A DNA stretch of 64,000 nucleotides from Dastarcus helophoroides (taxonomy: Eukaryota > Arthropoda > Insecta > Coleoptera > Bothrideridae): the NCBI GenBank assembly GCA_028583605.1, contig CM053327.1, forward strand, positions 18,029,629-18,093,628. The letters run 5' to 3'. Shown here piece after piece: positions 59,801 to 62,627 of the stretch (position 1 is the stretch's first letter; every line of letters starts with the position of its first letter). The notes under the pieces are model-generated. The model ran no database searches. It was not told where the DNA came from and saw nothing but the letters and a program-made list of their open reading frames with translations. Both the position numbers and the translations under genes were made by a program.

Positions 59801-60260
59801 CAAAATAAATCACTTTTTGCCTTAATCCAAAAAAAAAAAAATTCTCACAGTTATAGGCTCTATTACGTTCTCATAGAGTCAACCTGTACATTTATCATGT
59901 TTACGTCAATGAAAATGGCTTTTAACTAATCTATCAATAGGTCCTACAGGTGCATCGGAAATTACTTCAGCTCCAGAATTTAATTTGGAGGATATGTGGG
60001 ATGAGATTTCACCGCAGCTCTCCTCCGTTTTGGAAAGTAATCAAGAAATTAAAAGTGACGTTGTACCTTTTGATGCTGCATCCGATATTCCGATCGATGA
60101 ACAAAAGTAAGATTATAAATATTTTAAAACACTATTGTCAATTATGAATTTATTCAATATGTGTTTTATTACATTACAGAGCAGATGCAATGCTTAATAT
60201 TCAACGCAAACTGAGAAGTCAAGAGTTCGAAACTGCAATAGCTTTACTTCGTGCAGCTCG
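12933..60260 (+). CDS. timeout: timeout (TIMELESS orthologue), first eight coding exons, partial gene
   Basis: Insect orthologue of animal TIMELESS. With TIPIN it forms the replication-fork protection complex in the nucleus, supports checkpoint signalling and sister cohesion, and in flies has a modest role in light entrainment (family knowledge). The joined exons give about 622 residues; vertebrate proteins have about 1,200, so the C-terminal half lies beyond the window. The N-terminal TIMELESS domain spans roughly residues 15-280. Diagnostic blocks are ELSATCNALGYFD, VKDLIRYLRRDDETHD, ERILILIRNIL, VLWALHQSGMLDI, HSRFGGTFVVKSMKSI, RLFLKEFCIEFLNGAYNSLM, SVQTFHYV, IKSNIFYVLEYREL and VVPFDAASDIP. 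Closeness to vertebrate TIM favours timeout over the circadian paralogue timeless. All introns are GT-AG. Exon 5 has three extra single bases. Coding coordinates are in the exon entries. Confidence 0.93.
13352..13598. mobile_element. 247-bp palindromic MITE, PIF/Harbinger-like
   Basis: The ends are GGTGCGTTTATACT (left) and AATGTAAACGCACC (right), with TAA close on both sides (TSD TWA is usual for PIF/Harbinger; the assignment is an inference). Inside, 13438-13494 and 13524-13580 are 57-bp inverted arms (ACTTTATTCAGTACATTTCT and its complement) with one mismatch and a 29-base loop. Related partial copies lie at 20427-20756. Confidence 0.7.
14210..15593. mobile_element. 1.38-kb long-inverted-repeat element, Tc1/mariner-like, non-autonomous
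   Basis: The left end is CAGGCTGGACCATAAGTAAT after TA; the right end is ATTACTTATGGTCCACCCTG before TA. The inverted arms extend about 430 bp on each side with divergence (for example GTTGATATTAACAGAGATACAGG against its counterpart near 15480, and TTCAAGATATTTGCCTTTAAA against 15170-15195). The middle, about 14660-15160, shows no transposase. A TA duplication and CAGG termini fit a large non-autonomous Tc1/mariner relative. It lies in timeout intron 1. Confidence 0.75.
15600..17080. repeat. Degenerate AT-rich repeat tract in intron 1
   Basis: Endless variations on GAAATTTTGAAAAA and TTCAAAATTTTAAA occur at short spacing, A-rich to about 16560 and T-rich after about 16850. The short open frames here (16579-16854, 16650-16844) come from base composition, not from a gene. 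Confidence 0.5.
17321..18185. mobile_element. 865-bp MITE with GGGGAGAC termini
   Basis: The left end is TA then GGGGAGACGGGAGTATTGTG; the right end is CAGAATACCCCAGTCTCCCC then TA. The termini match for about 25 bases, both continuing into GGACC, and a second copy of the GGTCCG-AATT motif occurs inside. No transposase is seen. A TA duplication suggests a Tc1/mariner-type non-autonomous element. Confidence 0.7.
18440..18594 (-). mobile_element. Possible hAT-type terminus next to a C13 run
   Basis: Read on the minus strand from 18594 the sequence is CAGTGTTTTTCAACCTGTAG, resembling hAT terminal repeats (CAGTG plus a TCAACC-like word). A run of 13 C occupies 18524-18536. The opposite end and an 8-bp duplication were not found, so this is tentative. 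Confidence 0.3.
18597..20426. other. Intron 1 DNA, unrecognised
   Basis: AGGTGCGTTCACA at about 18675 resembles the PIF/Harbinger-like MITE end, without a visible partner. A less AT-rich patch around 19900-20000 has no recognisable protein on either strand. The minus-strand frame at 19200-19517 has no known domain. Confidence 0.4.
20427..20756. mobile_element. Two partial copies of the GGTGCGTTTACA MITE
   Basis: GGTGCGTTTACACTAGACA at about 20427 and GGTGTGTTTACACTAGACC at about 20581 begin two head-to-tail copies. Each continues with TCCGTA, CTGA.GTAAGTGTCAA and AGCTATCTCCTCCCA as in the 13352 element. The right end near 20750 (AATAAAGTGTCCTGGGGCACC) is decayed. A nested or tandem insertion with internal loss is likely. 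Confidence 0.65.
20776..22160 (+). repeat. Diverged tandem duplication, unit about 460 bp
   Basis: GGCTCGGCGGTATCATTGG at 21639 recurs at 22102, and CGCAGTAGTTTGGCTTCTG at 21503 recurs near 21960, giving a unit of about 457-463 bp. An older partial start lies at 20776 (GGTTCGGTAACA). In that first unit, 20945-21240 is an extra block with its own degenerate repetition of CTACCTTTTACTAAAGTA. No protein is recognised. Confidence 0.7.
22161..23820. other. Intron 1 DNA, unrecognised
   Basis: Nothing identifiable is seen in 22161-23130. 23150-23650 is less AT-rich, and two overlapping minus-strand frames are open there, but neither resembles a known domain. 23600-23645 (GTAAACTTATGGTTTTG) shares a word with the SINE bodies at 24438 and 27840. 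Confidence 0.4.
23825..24240 (+). repeat. Dispersed repeat, first copy
   Basis: TGTCCATGTAAAACGCTAAG near 23850 and GATTAAATCAACGGACTAAAAG near 24160 are matched in the same order at 30567 and 30730. The spacing differs, so the copies have separate indels. No coding content is seen. The element type is unknown. Confidence 0.6.
24438..24545 (-). mobile_element. SINE fragment (3' body), reversed
   Basis: The reverse complement matches 27830-27930: AGCATGTTGGTAA, GCGAAACCATAAGTTTA, AATGCGC and CTTCAAAA occur in the same order. Only the 3' part is present; the tRNA-like head is absent, as expected for a 5'-truncated retroposed copy. Confidence 0.55.
24696..24799 (+). other. 24-bp hairpin with 56-base loop in intron 1
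   Basis: Arms 24696-24719 (TGAAATATAGAAGACCGAG...) and 24776-24799 are complementary. The two DNA mismatches both become G-U pairs in plus-strand RNA, so the RNA stem is unbroken for 24 pairs. This could be the remnant of a small palindromic MITE or a hairpin RNA. Confidence 0.45.
24800..25667. other. End of intron 1, unrecognised; 3' splice site
   Basis: No repeat family or gene is recognised. The intron ends TTTTTATTTTACAG at 25667, with the polypyrimidine tract directly upstream of exon 2. Confidence 0.55.
25668..25848 (+). CDS. timeout: timeout exon 2
   Basis: It encodes residues 85-145 of the TIMELESS domain, beginning RLLVNLTTPALMLWNEE (the first Arg is split with exon 1) and ending STRLSKILEI. 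It is flanked by ACAG upstream and GTGAGT downstream and ends in phase 0. Reading on past the donor gives VS and a stop within a few codons, which supports the exon end. Confidence 0.93.
25849..27680. other. Intron 2, first part, unrecognised
   Basis: AT-rich DNA without a recognisable gene or repeat boundary. The minus-strand frame at 26867-27088 is compositional. The TTGAAGTTTG/ATTTAATT words near 27400-27560 are low complexity. Confidence 0.45.
27681..27960 (+). mobile_element. tRNA-derived SINE with A-rich tail
   Basis: The head has an A-box-like TAGCGATTTGGTTA near 27692 and a B-box-like AATCAACCC near 27746 (8 of 9 against GWTCRANNC). The B box sits in the loop of a GCGG/CCGC hairpin, like a tRNA T arm. 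The body shares GCATGTTGGTAA, GCGAAACCATAAGTT and AATGCGC with a reversed fragment at 24438. It ends CTTCAAAAAAATT and an AAATT-type tail. Pol III promoter boxes, a body and an A-rich tail fit a SINE; the parent tRNA cannot be named. Confidence 0.55.
27961..29289. other. Intron 2, middle part, unrecognised
   Basis: 27961-28150 holds degenerate GAAAATT words next to the SINE tail. The rest shows no coding or RNA signal that I can support. Confidence 0.4.
29290..30200 (+). other. Cluster of unrecognised short frames in intron 2
   Basis: Three plus-strand frames (29290-29529, 29744-29974 and 30012-30197) lie close together and have more varied composition than the surrounding AT-rich DNA (for example MSPKYLAENSDRALIKLDY and MVSNGGEFRVPCRPDISD). 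None resembles a family I know. They may be remnants of one decayed transposon protein split by frameshifts. The minus frame 29984-30181 is the shadow of the third. Confidence 0.3.
30540..30800 (+). repeat. Dispersed repeat, second copy
   Basis: This is the partner of 23825-24240: TGTCCATGTAGAACGCTAAG near 30567 and GATTAAATCAACGGACTAAAAG near 30730 match in order. It is about 150 bases shorter overall. Confidence 0.6.
30940..31925 (-). pseudogene. R1-like LINE, C-terminal reverse-transcriptase fragment, broken
   Basis: Read from 31925 downward: NEALHCIGIWMKEINQKLAPHKTEAV, then GDNNT...HIRMVTKKAEEKAAALARLMPNIGGP and an intact run from 31568 to 31134. That run holds KIQRKLLLRVTCSYWTVSTKALQVVG, IPIDLQVKER and AGHGRFRSYAKNMGKTESEQCRYC. 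The LAPHKTEAV block, the STKAL...G..PIDL block and the CxxC near the end are typical of R1-clade and related LINEs. The reverse-transcriptase palm is absent because the fragment is 5'-truncated. Stops interrupt the first part. It abuts a different LINE at 31925 with no spacer. Confidence 0.75.
31926..33035 (-). pseudogene. Jockey/CR1-like LINE reverse transcriptase, copy 2, broken
   Basis: Reading down from about 33035: KILLELDSSKSSGIDGMPAI, then the palm region IWKSARVQPVLNKGKRN, NNYRPISLLPVISKVMEKV and, after frame changes, MPQGNILSSTLFLLHINDLL. The usual YADD motif reads YAHDSS, so one catalytic aspartate codon is replaced. The remainder runs KNVVDFNASKTQAAIFSKK to LYKAQVRPRVEY and then ends at the junction with the R1-like fragment. 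The same family occurs at 50003-52455 (+) and 35340-35800 (-). It lies in timeout intron 2. Confidence 0.8.
33036..33622. other. End of intron 2; 3' splice site
   Basis: 33036-33110 may still belong to LINE DNA (minus-strand frame 32931-33116). The rest is unrecognised and includes a CACACTCGCACACACC patch near 33553. The intron ends TTTTTGTTTCAG at 33622. Confidence 0.5.
33623..33757 (+). CDS. timeout: timeout exon 3
   Basis: It encodes residues 146-190: DYSERGDENSLIIERILILI, then RNILYVPTDPAAEKRPDNDA and ending SVHDQ. Upstream is TTTCAG, downstream GTACGT; both ends are phase 0. The ERILILIRNIL and DNDASVHDQ blocks are among the best conserved of the TIMELESS domain. Confidence 0.94.
33758..35339. 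other. Intron 3, first part, unrecognised
   Basis: No LINE, transposase or RNA signal is recognised. The frame at 34056-34268 (+) has no known domain. Confidence 0.4.
35340..35800 (-). pseudogene. Jockey/CR1-like LINE 3' end, copy 3
   Basis: The strand read downward from 35800 matches copy 1 at about 51920-52440: AGAGCTAA...AAGTACTTCACA, VRSTLE-like codons, GVQPQSIL...DSIQ and then the open run 35671-35363 with DSPKGKIFETYKIV, KFLCGPAL and YETRYQTEFSPKITTYPCLRK. A block present in copy 1 (about 52045-52175) is missing here. Only the last part of ORF2 is left. Confidence 0.75.
35801..36650 (-). pseudogene. Unrecognised coding remnant, minus strand
   Basis: The frame 36202-35975 reads MHQWITCNDLPAFPLASNAD, then a second run with MLRIPGFCVCGTIDLLKTIR and ISNLSVKKTLFFHI. 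Upstream on the same strand, in other frames and after stops, are SSFTTETISKFLTDYSFWRG and SFLFSYLIQFFQHLN. Composition and spacing look like former protein coding with several stops. I do not recognise the family. It could be a transposon protein or a decayed host exon set in intron 3. Confidence 0.35.
36680..38090 (-). pseudogene. RTE-like LINE ORF2, second family, broken
   Basis: Read downward from 38090: NNKTAGPDEIPAEILKLLDE, then LDKGWAQRSTSCNAS, LIDYETAFDKVQHHKIMQLL and a degraded palm in which the expected YADDTTVLC reads about YAMRTTQLCC. Next come YSRDMGVEINTKKTKFMIVT, LERVEKFEYL and a last open run, 37039-36740, with KGKTAYLGHIMRNN, ANRGLGRRKMSWLRN and WTGVRDTQSL. These are typical endonuclease/reverse-transcriptase C-terminal motifs of RTE-like insect LINEs. 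Many stops are present. The 3' end, near 36680, is followed by an A/G-rich tail in element orientation. Confidence 0.75.
38280..38740. other. GC-richer island in intron 3, possible LINE 3' UTR
   Basis: The block around 38400-38710 (AAGGTCGGAGGTCTTCACC through CCGGTCAATGATCGGTAAC) is much less AT-rich than its flanks and ends in ACAATAAAATGAAATAA. It looks like an untranslated LINE tail or other retroposed sequence. No protein is recognised (minus frame 38284-38538 has no known domain). Confidence 0.3.
38741..39267. other. End of intron 3; 3' splice site
   Basis: No feature is recognised. The plus-strand frame that opens at 39097 is intronic until the acceptor ATCGTTTCAG at 39267. Confidence 0.55.
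39268..39527 (+). CDS. timeout: timeout exon 4
   Basis: It encodes residues 191-276 plus two bases: VLWALHQSGMLDIILYISGS, YYMHVLEILSFLLREQKASE and a charged helical stretch with RDEAELLAIRRRETIQRQQ, ending KIYSGA. The donor is AAGGTAATT and phase 2 joins to A at 54857 (Arg). The open frame begins upstream at 39097, but the acceptor and homology fix the start at 39268. Confidence 0.93.
39528..40080. other. Start of intron 4, unrecognised
   Basis: No gene or defined repeat is seen. Confidence 0.45.
40081..42660. repeat. Degenerate AT-rich repeat tract in intron 4
   Basis: Variations on TCGAAATTTT, CTCGAAATTTC and AAATTTCGAAAA recur densely in both orientations. Short frames here (40093-40470, 41580-41906 and others) have skewed Phe/Lys/Ile composition and are compositional. 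A MITE fragment is embedded at 40950-41055. Confidence 0.5.
40950..41055. mobile_element. MITE fragment, TGGTGGAATGGACTG family
   Basis: TGGTGGAATGGACTGATCC followed by TTGGTTATTTTGAAAAA and a CCTGAAACCA/TGGTTTCAGG inverted pair matches the palindrome at 62370-62616, with the inner part deleted. Confidence 0.55.
42669..42695 (+). repeat. TA microsatellite, target of copy B
   Basis: A run of about 13 AT units lies directly before the CAGGGTGAG terminus; the TA at 42694-42695 is the target duplication. Confidence 0.9.
42696..43433 (+). repeat. 738-bp terminal inverted repeat of copy B (left)
   Basis: Near-identical to the arms of copy A and the reverse complement of 45136-45873; exactly 738 bases from terminus to ATG. 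Confidence 0.85.
43434..43745 (+). CDS. HTH-only truncated transposase, 103 aa, copy B
   Basis: This is an intact frame from ATG to TGA. It starts MFSQEELVDMIYVLGSADRN and ends RRISVTLQISQKSVS, with the DUF4817-like helix-turn-helix (NPFLASRIYGQRFADRRHP, SAVFAKLRERFERTG) and a basic linker (KYEKKERRKPTTHEENQ). It has no catalytic residues. It is a diverged second copy of the 5' part of the transposase gene in the same element, with the same 738-bp leader. The copy A equivalent (11036-10725, -) has the same length and stop but has lost its ATG. By analogy with DNA-binding-only P-element products it could act as a repressor or simply be decaying; its maintenance is unproven. Confidence 0.5.
   Translation: MFSQEELVDMIYVLGSADRNPFLASRIYGQRFADRRHPNSAVFAKLRERFERTGSTKYEKKERRKPTTHEENQVLVAAAGVQDPHLRTRRISVTLQISQKSVS
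43746..44078. other. Copy B: decayed extension of the short arm and centre
   Basis: Homology to the transposase gene continues with frameshifts to about 43972 (CGAATGTACAAACA, GCTTCGTGGGAAGG), ending in CATTGGATTT exactly as in copy A. 43973-44078 is the unique centre, matching 10393-10500 of copy A in reverse. Confidence 0.65.
44079..45135 (-). pseudogene. Tc1/mariner-type transposase (DUF4817-like HTH, DD41D), copy B, broken
   Basis: About 352 codons are spanned. The N-terminal 179 are open: HTH (MFSQEELVDMVYALGSADRN), a second DNA-binding part with QISQASVSRILRKNKFHPY, then the first aspartate in VLFTDECTFHKNG. Where copy A has Trp in NLHWIRP, here a TGA follows PH. The frame continues LNVWGGVIGRFVVGPHFF, FQHDGAPAHYGRDVREFL and WPARSPDLTKPDFFLWG; 41 residues lie between the second and third aspartates, the DD41D spacing. 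A 2-base deletion near 44130 changes the last residues. One stop and one small deletion distinguish it from an intact gene. Confidence 0.88.
45136..45873 (-). repeat. 738-bp terminal inverted repeat of copy B (right)
   Basis: It mirrors 42696-43433 and leads into the full-length transposase on the minus strand. The terminal base is changed (T for G). Confidence 0.85.
45874..45921 (+). repeat. TA microsatellite flanking copy B
   Basis: A run of TA units follows the right terminus, continuing the array interrupted at 42695. Confidence 0.9.
45922..47180. other. Intron 4 DNA: AT-rich repeats and unrecognised
   Basis: 45930-46330 has degenerate AAATTTCTAA/TTTGAAATT words. 46330-47100 has no recognised content. 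Confidence 0.4.
47190..47295 (+). mobile_element. MITE half-copy (GATGATAG...CGAAACGCGTTAGAGC)
   Basis: CTGAAGATGATAGTTTGGC, ATCGAAACGCGTTAGAGCAA and TTTTTAATCTTTCTTGATTTC match the right arm of the palindrome at 62500-62616. The left arm is missing. Confidence 0.6.
47300..47970. repeat. Degenerate AT-rich repeat tract in intron 4 (A-rich)
   Basis: GAAAAAAA, CGAAATTTT and TTCAAAAAA words recur densely. Overlapping Lys- or Phe-rich frames on both strands (47478-47666, 47630-47824, 47654-47962) are products of composition. Confidence 0.5.
47971..48640. other. Intron 4 DNA, unrecognised
   Basis: No coding, RNA or repeat signal I can support. Confidence 0.4.
48641..48975 (+). pseudogene. LINE ORF2 C-terminal fragment
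   Basis: Translated with stops: MRWLECVMRVNGDRPTTQI, KKEITGRRKRRTSLTKRQ and, further on, NCRELIKNKIA then CYEAKDLLGP and a stop. A WL..V.R...DR..........GRRKR pattern followed by EAKDLLGP is typical of the end of many insect LINE reverse-transcriptase proteins. The tail is rich in TTATTATATTA. Only the 3' end is present. Confidence 0.55.
48976..50002. other. Intron 4 DNA, unrecognised
   Basis: No feature recognised. Confidence 0.4.
50003..52455 (+). pseudogene. Jockey/CR1-like LINE ORF2, copy 1, broken
   Basis: It begins inside the endonuclease (EVVFFGDFNVHNIPWLRFSS; then GRVAEAFAITCGLSQLEPT; LFDLFLTNSPNSY; LPLGNSDYKLVAA). The RT follows: KILLELDTSKVFG, NIWKSARVQPVPKKGKRN, KNYRPMPLLLVIS, RYLEKNRFISDRQYGFRQQR, MALDISKVFGRVWH and GVPQGSVQSPTLFLLHIND. 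The segment that should hold YADD is lost after LHIND and sequence resumes at SSFFFDKPLSVAA. The C-terminal part reads VDFNSSKSQAAVFSKK, LGVNASTNFSW, LYKAQVRPTLEY and SFFLYRTSKRWNSLPNGIFP. Stops and shifts occur near 50320, 50590, 51220 and 51990. It is the longest of the three copies here. Confidence 0.85.
52448..52835 (-). pseudogene. Transposon-associated uncharacterised protein remnant
   Basis: Read on the minus strand: LLDQQGGYTKYPCFLCEWDS near 52780, then frameshifted and later SLHIKLSIMKQYVKVPPKEV, SYFKYLGDKLKHLSD and EDIFVGPKIRIV (open from 52642 to 52430). GGYTKYPCFLCEWDSR, LHIKLG.MK and the IFVGPQIR-like block are, from memory, hallmarks of a repeated, uncharacterised protein family found in many arthropod and other genomes and probably carried by mobile elements. 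A stop and frameshifts break it. It abuts the 3' end of the LINE. The family has no firm function. Confidence 0.5.
52836..53029. other. Short unrecognised stretch in intron 4
   Basis: It contains a loosely repeated TAGATGATTATTT / ACTAGCATG patch; no feature assigned. Confidence 0.3.
53030..53460. repeat. Degenerate AT-rich repeat tract (A-rich)
   Basis: AAATTTTGAAAAAGTCGAAA-type words at short spacing, same family as 56700-58080. Confidence 0.5.
53461..53724. other. Intron 4 DNA, possible dispersed repeat
   Basis: The phrase AAGCTATTACCCGCGACTTCG is a common repeat fragment in insect genomes as I remember it; no boundaries can be set here. Confidence 0.25.
53725..53823 (+). mobile_element. 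34-bp LINE 3' stub with TA tail and 13-bp TSD
   Basis: TAAATATTTAGCT occurs at 53725-53737 and again at 53811-53823. Between them lies TCCCGACACCTTACGG then TATAAGGGAATTGATTATA, identical in all but one or two bases to the 3' end of the LINE at 4923-8710, followed by about 20 TA units. This is a complete retrotransposition event of that LINE family with only about 34 bases of element sequence. Confidence 0.85.
54190..54391 (+). mobile_element. Probable LINE 3' UTR fragment with ATT tail
   Basis: A GC-richer tail (CCCATTGGGAAGCGCGCCCC, CACTCACTGCAACCCTG) is followed by TAATAAACTATT and an ATT repeat at about 54376-54391. A short trinucleotide tail after an untranslated-looking block is the usual end of insect LINE copies. 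The family is not identified. Confidence 0.4.
54857..55237 (+). CDS. timeout: timeout exon 5, with three extra single bases
   Basis: It encodes about residues 277-402: HSRFGGTFVVKSMKSISDNE, LIYHKPLNKLDALNF, KTPKNRMPVPELYDQ, then (shifted) RRSAFSIRLFLKEFCIEF, LNGAYNSLMYHVKDVLA, RAKAQTH and (shifted again) DESYYLWALRFFMEFNR and KFEVKLVS. To follow the homologues one base must be skipped at 55029 or 55030, at 55039 (or a neighbour) and at 55157. Read literally, translation stops at a TAA near 55049. The three extra bases sum to a codon, so phase into exon 6 is intact. The acceptor is TTGCAG and the donor GTAAGT. Confidence 0.88.
55238..55545. other. timeout intron 5 (308 bp)
   Basis: GTAAGT to CCTTTTAG; nothing else recognised inside. 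Confidence 0.85.
55546..55958 (+). CDS. timeout: timeout exon 6
   Basis: It encodes about residues 403-540: ETMSVQTFHYVQQQMENYFD, TDKKKLLLWSKRLHLALLAY, KVIKSNIFYVLEYRELVITL, YLNDLLETQHIFLKMFEAF and a basic tail, QKSKSKRRKKKG. The first C completes the Ser codon of exon 5. The ATG at 55553 is internal, not a start. The donor is GGGTAAGTG, with exon end at 55958 in phase 1. The basic tract may be a nuclear localisation signal (inference). Confidence 0.94.
55959..56560. other. Intron 6, first part, unrecognised
   Basis: No gene or repeat boundary is recognised. Confidence 0.45.
56561..56690 (+). repeat. GA-rich low-complexity tract
   Basis: GAGGAGGAAAAGG grades into GAGAGAGAG and GAAAGAGAGCG runs. 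The minus-strand frame over it (Ser-Leu repeats) is a shadow of the repeat. Confidence 0.85.
56700..58080 (+). repeat. Degenerate repeat array, A-rich orientation
   Basis: Words such as AAAAAGTCGAAATTTTCAAA and TTTTGAAAAAAGT recur about every 20-30 bases over 1.4 kb with heavy divergence, all in one orientation. Confidence 0.6.
58081..58440 (-). repeat. Degenerate repeat array, T-rich orientation
   Basis: At about 58080 the words change to their complements (TTTCGACTTTTG, TTTGACTTTCTA), so this part is inverted relative to 56700-58080. Confidence 0.5.
58441..59940. other. Rest of intron 6; 3' splice site
   Basis: Mixed-orientation AT-rich words to about 59640, then unrecognised DNA. The intron ends CTATCAATAG at 59940. 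The frame 58562-58822 has no known domain. Confidence 0.5.
59941..60106 (+). CDS. timeout: timeout exon 7
   Basis: It encodes about residues 541-595: GPTGASEITSAPEFNLEDMW, DEISPQLSSVLESN and VVPFDAASDIPIDEQ. The VVPFDAASDIP block is a strongly conserved TIMELESS feature. The acceptor is CAATAG; the donor is AAGTAAG with exon end at 60106 in phase 2. The open frame that starts upstream at 59950 is in another frame and is a shadow. Confidence 0.92.
60107..60179. other. timeout intron 7 (73 bp)
   Basis: GTAAGA to ATTACAG; by far the shortest intron seen in this gene. Confidence 0.85.
60180..60260 (+). CDS. timeout: timeout exon 8
   Basis: It encodes about residues 596-622: KADAMLNIQRKLRSQEFET, then AIALLRAAR (last Arg split). 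The acceptor is TTACAG and the donor CGGTGAGT, phase 2. In homologues the chain continues through a TIMELESS-C region; the next exon is not identifiable in the remaining 3.7 kb. Confidence 0.9.
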
Positions 60261-61060
60261 GTGAGTACATTAATAATTACGTTTTACGCACTCAAGAATT
60301 AATTTCCTTTAATTAGTTTCATTGTTTACCGGCAGAACCTAAAATATGATTTACTGCCTTTCCGCGTTTATGTCTGTTAAAGTATCTTTTGAAAAGCGAA
60401 ACGTAACTTATTAAAATTTTCATGTGTTTGTAATTTTCCTTTTCGTATTTGTTCCTTCCCATGCCTAAAAGCAATGATTTATGTTGTGTTAAAACCTGAC
60501 ATACACCGAATATATAATGAAGATCCAAAACTCAGGTAGGTTTAAATATTAGGCCCAGCTTAATCCCGAGAAAAGCTAATTAACTTGCTCAAACATACAC
60601 AGCGTTTAAGTTAAAGTTAACGTTTAAACACCTAATTACAACAATATCGGGCGTACTGCGGTTATGTTACGTTTGCCCCCGCGTCGTACATAAGCTTGTT
60701 TTACTTATTAAGGACTTTGGAAGTTCAGTGATAAATTTCACAAGTTGCCGTTTGCTGCGTTTAACTTTGTGCAACTTCTGCACTCCAGAATTAAGACATA
60801 ATTTGTCTGCATTAGAAGCGTATTCCGAATAATATTCATTTTTCCCTTAATTACTGAAAACTGTCAAGACTTTTTAGAAGTGGTAAGACATATGTTCGGG
60901 AAGTTAGACAATTTAACGTTTAAAACGAACTTATTCACCTGTCGCATGTGTCCATAAATATTAGTTCATTTTTATATTATTACTAGTATCGTTCATTCGA
61001 CAAATTCAAAGTTCGATCAATTGTGTTTATAAAGTAATGAATTTCAACCTCTTTTTCACG
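60261..61060. other. Intron 8, first part, unrecognised
   Basis: No gene signal; the minus-strand frame 60319-60528 has no known domain. Confidence 0.45.
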
Positions 61061-62350
61061 TGATTACGTAAAATTTAATAATTTCAATTTTTTTAGATTT
61101 TCAACTTTTTGAAAATGTTGACCTTTTTTTTGTAAATTTCATCTCTTTTGAATAACTTTTTTTTGTTACAAAATTTGCCTTTATCAAAAATTTGCACTTT
61201 TTGAAAATGTCGACCTTTTCGAACATTTCTATTCTGTCAAAATTTCGACCTTCTCAACATTTCAAATTTTTCTAGAAATATTGCCATTTTTGTAAATTTG
61301 GCTTTATTTAAATTCCGCTTTTTTGAAAATATCTGACTTCACTAAAAAACTTGGTTTTTTAAATTACAACTTTATTAAAAAATGTTGACCATGTTTCAAA
61401 TTTCCGATTTTCTGAAAATTTGACCTTTTTTTACTTTTAATTTTTCTAGAGGTTTTAGACTTATTTCGGAAAAAATCGAATTTTTTCGAAATTTCGACTT
61501 TTTGTGAATTTTACTTTCTAAAAATTCCTTTTTTTCCAAAACTCATCTTTCTTACAGATTTATGCCTTTTTTGAAAATATCTTCTTTTTGAAGATTTCGA
61601 TTTTGATATTTGGACTTTTTCTACAAATTTCTACTTTGTTTCGACTTGCTTTGGGAAATAGTTGTTTTCCTTGTTTTCTTGAAACTGTTGACAGCAAATT
61701 GCCAACTTTTCTAAAAATTTTGATTTTTTTAATTTCAACTTTCAAAAGGTTCAGTTTTATTGCTAATTGCAACTATGTTTTAAAAATTTTAGTTTTTTTA
61801 AAAATTTCGAACTGTTTATCAAAATCTTGATTGTTTTAGACTTTTTCTGAAAGTTTTGTTTTATTTCTTAATTTGACCTTTTTATTTGAAAAATTGCACC
61901 TTTATGAAAATTACATTTTTTTTTGAAAACTTCAGTTTTTTGGAAATTTCAATTTTTTTCAAGTCTATTTCAAAACCTTTCCGCTTATTTGCAAATTTTG
62001 ACCTTTATATTTTTTAGTTTTGATTTTTTGTTCAGGTTTTGACTTTCCGAAAAGAACTACCTTTCGAAATTTCGCCTATTTTCTAAAGTTGAAAACTTCA
62101 ACTTTTTTAATTTTCGATTTTTTTGAAAATTTCCACTATTTCAAAATTTAAATATTTTTCTCAACATTTTGACTTTTTCTTATAAATTTAACTTTTTCCG
62201 AAAATTTTTACTTTATTAAAAATGTTGGGTTTTTGAAAATTTCTCTTTTTCTGAACATTTTGGCTTTTTTACAAAGCCCGACTTTTTGGAATTACGACTT
62301 TCTTGTAAATTTGACTTTTGAAGTAGTCGATTTTCGTGAAAACTTTCTTT
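61061..62350 (-). repeat. Degenerate repeat array, T-rich orientation
   Basis: TTTTTGAAAATTTCGACTTT-like words recur about every 20-30 bases for 1.3 kb. They are the complement of the 56700-58080 words, so the two arrays are inverted around exons 7 and 8. Confidence 0.6.
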
Positions 62351-62357
62351 CGAAAGG

Positions 62358-62627
62358 TGGACTCTTTCTTTTGGTGGAATGGACTGGTCCTTGGTTATCT
62401 TCAAAAAATACAAAACTTCTCCCCTGAAACCAAGAAAGATTAAAAAACACAATAAAGGCTGCTCTAACGCTTTTCGACGGCCAAGCTATCATCTTCAGAA
62501 AGATACTGATCTCTCTGAAGATGATAGCTTGGCAGTCGAAACGCGTTAGAGCAACATTTGTTGTGTTTTTTAATCTTTCTTGGTTTCAGGATCCAAGTTT
62601 TGTATTTCAATTGTGATGGACTCTTTC
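62358..62627. mobile_element. Palindromic MITE with about 11-bp flanking repeat
   Basis: Arms of about 120 bp: left TGGTCCTTGGTTATCTTC, CCTGAAACCAAGAAAGATTA and CAAGCTATCATCTTCAG; right the complements through ATGATAGCTTGGCAGTCG, AAACGCGTTAGAGCAA and TCTTTCTTGGTTTCAGG. TGGACTCTTTC occurs just outside both ends (about 62358 and 62617), a possible target duplication. Fragments of the family lie at 40950 and 47190. Confidence 0.65.
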
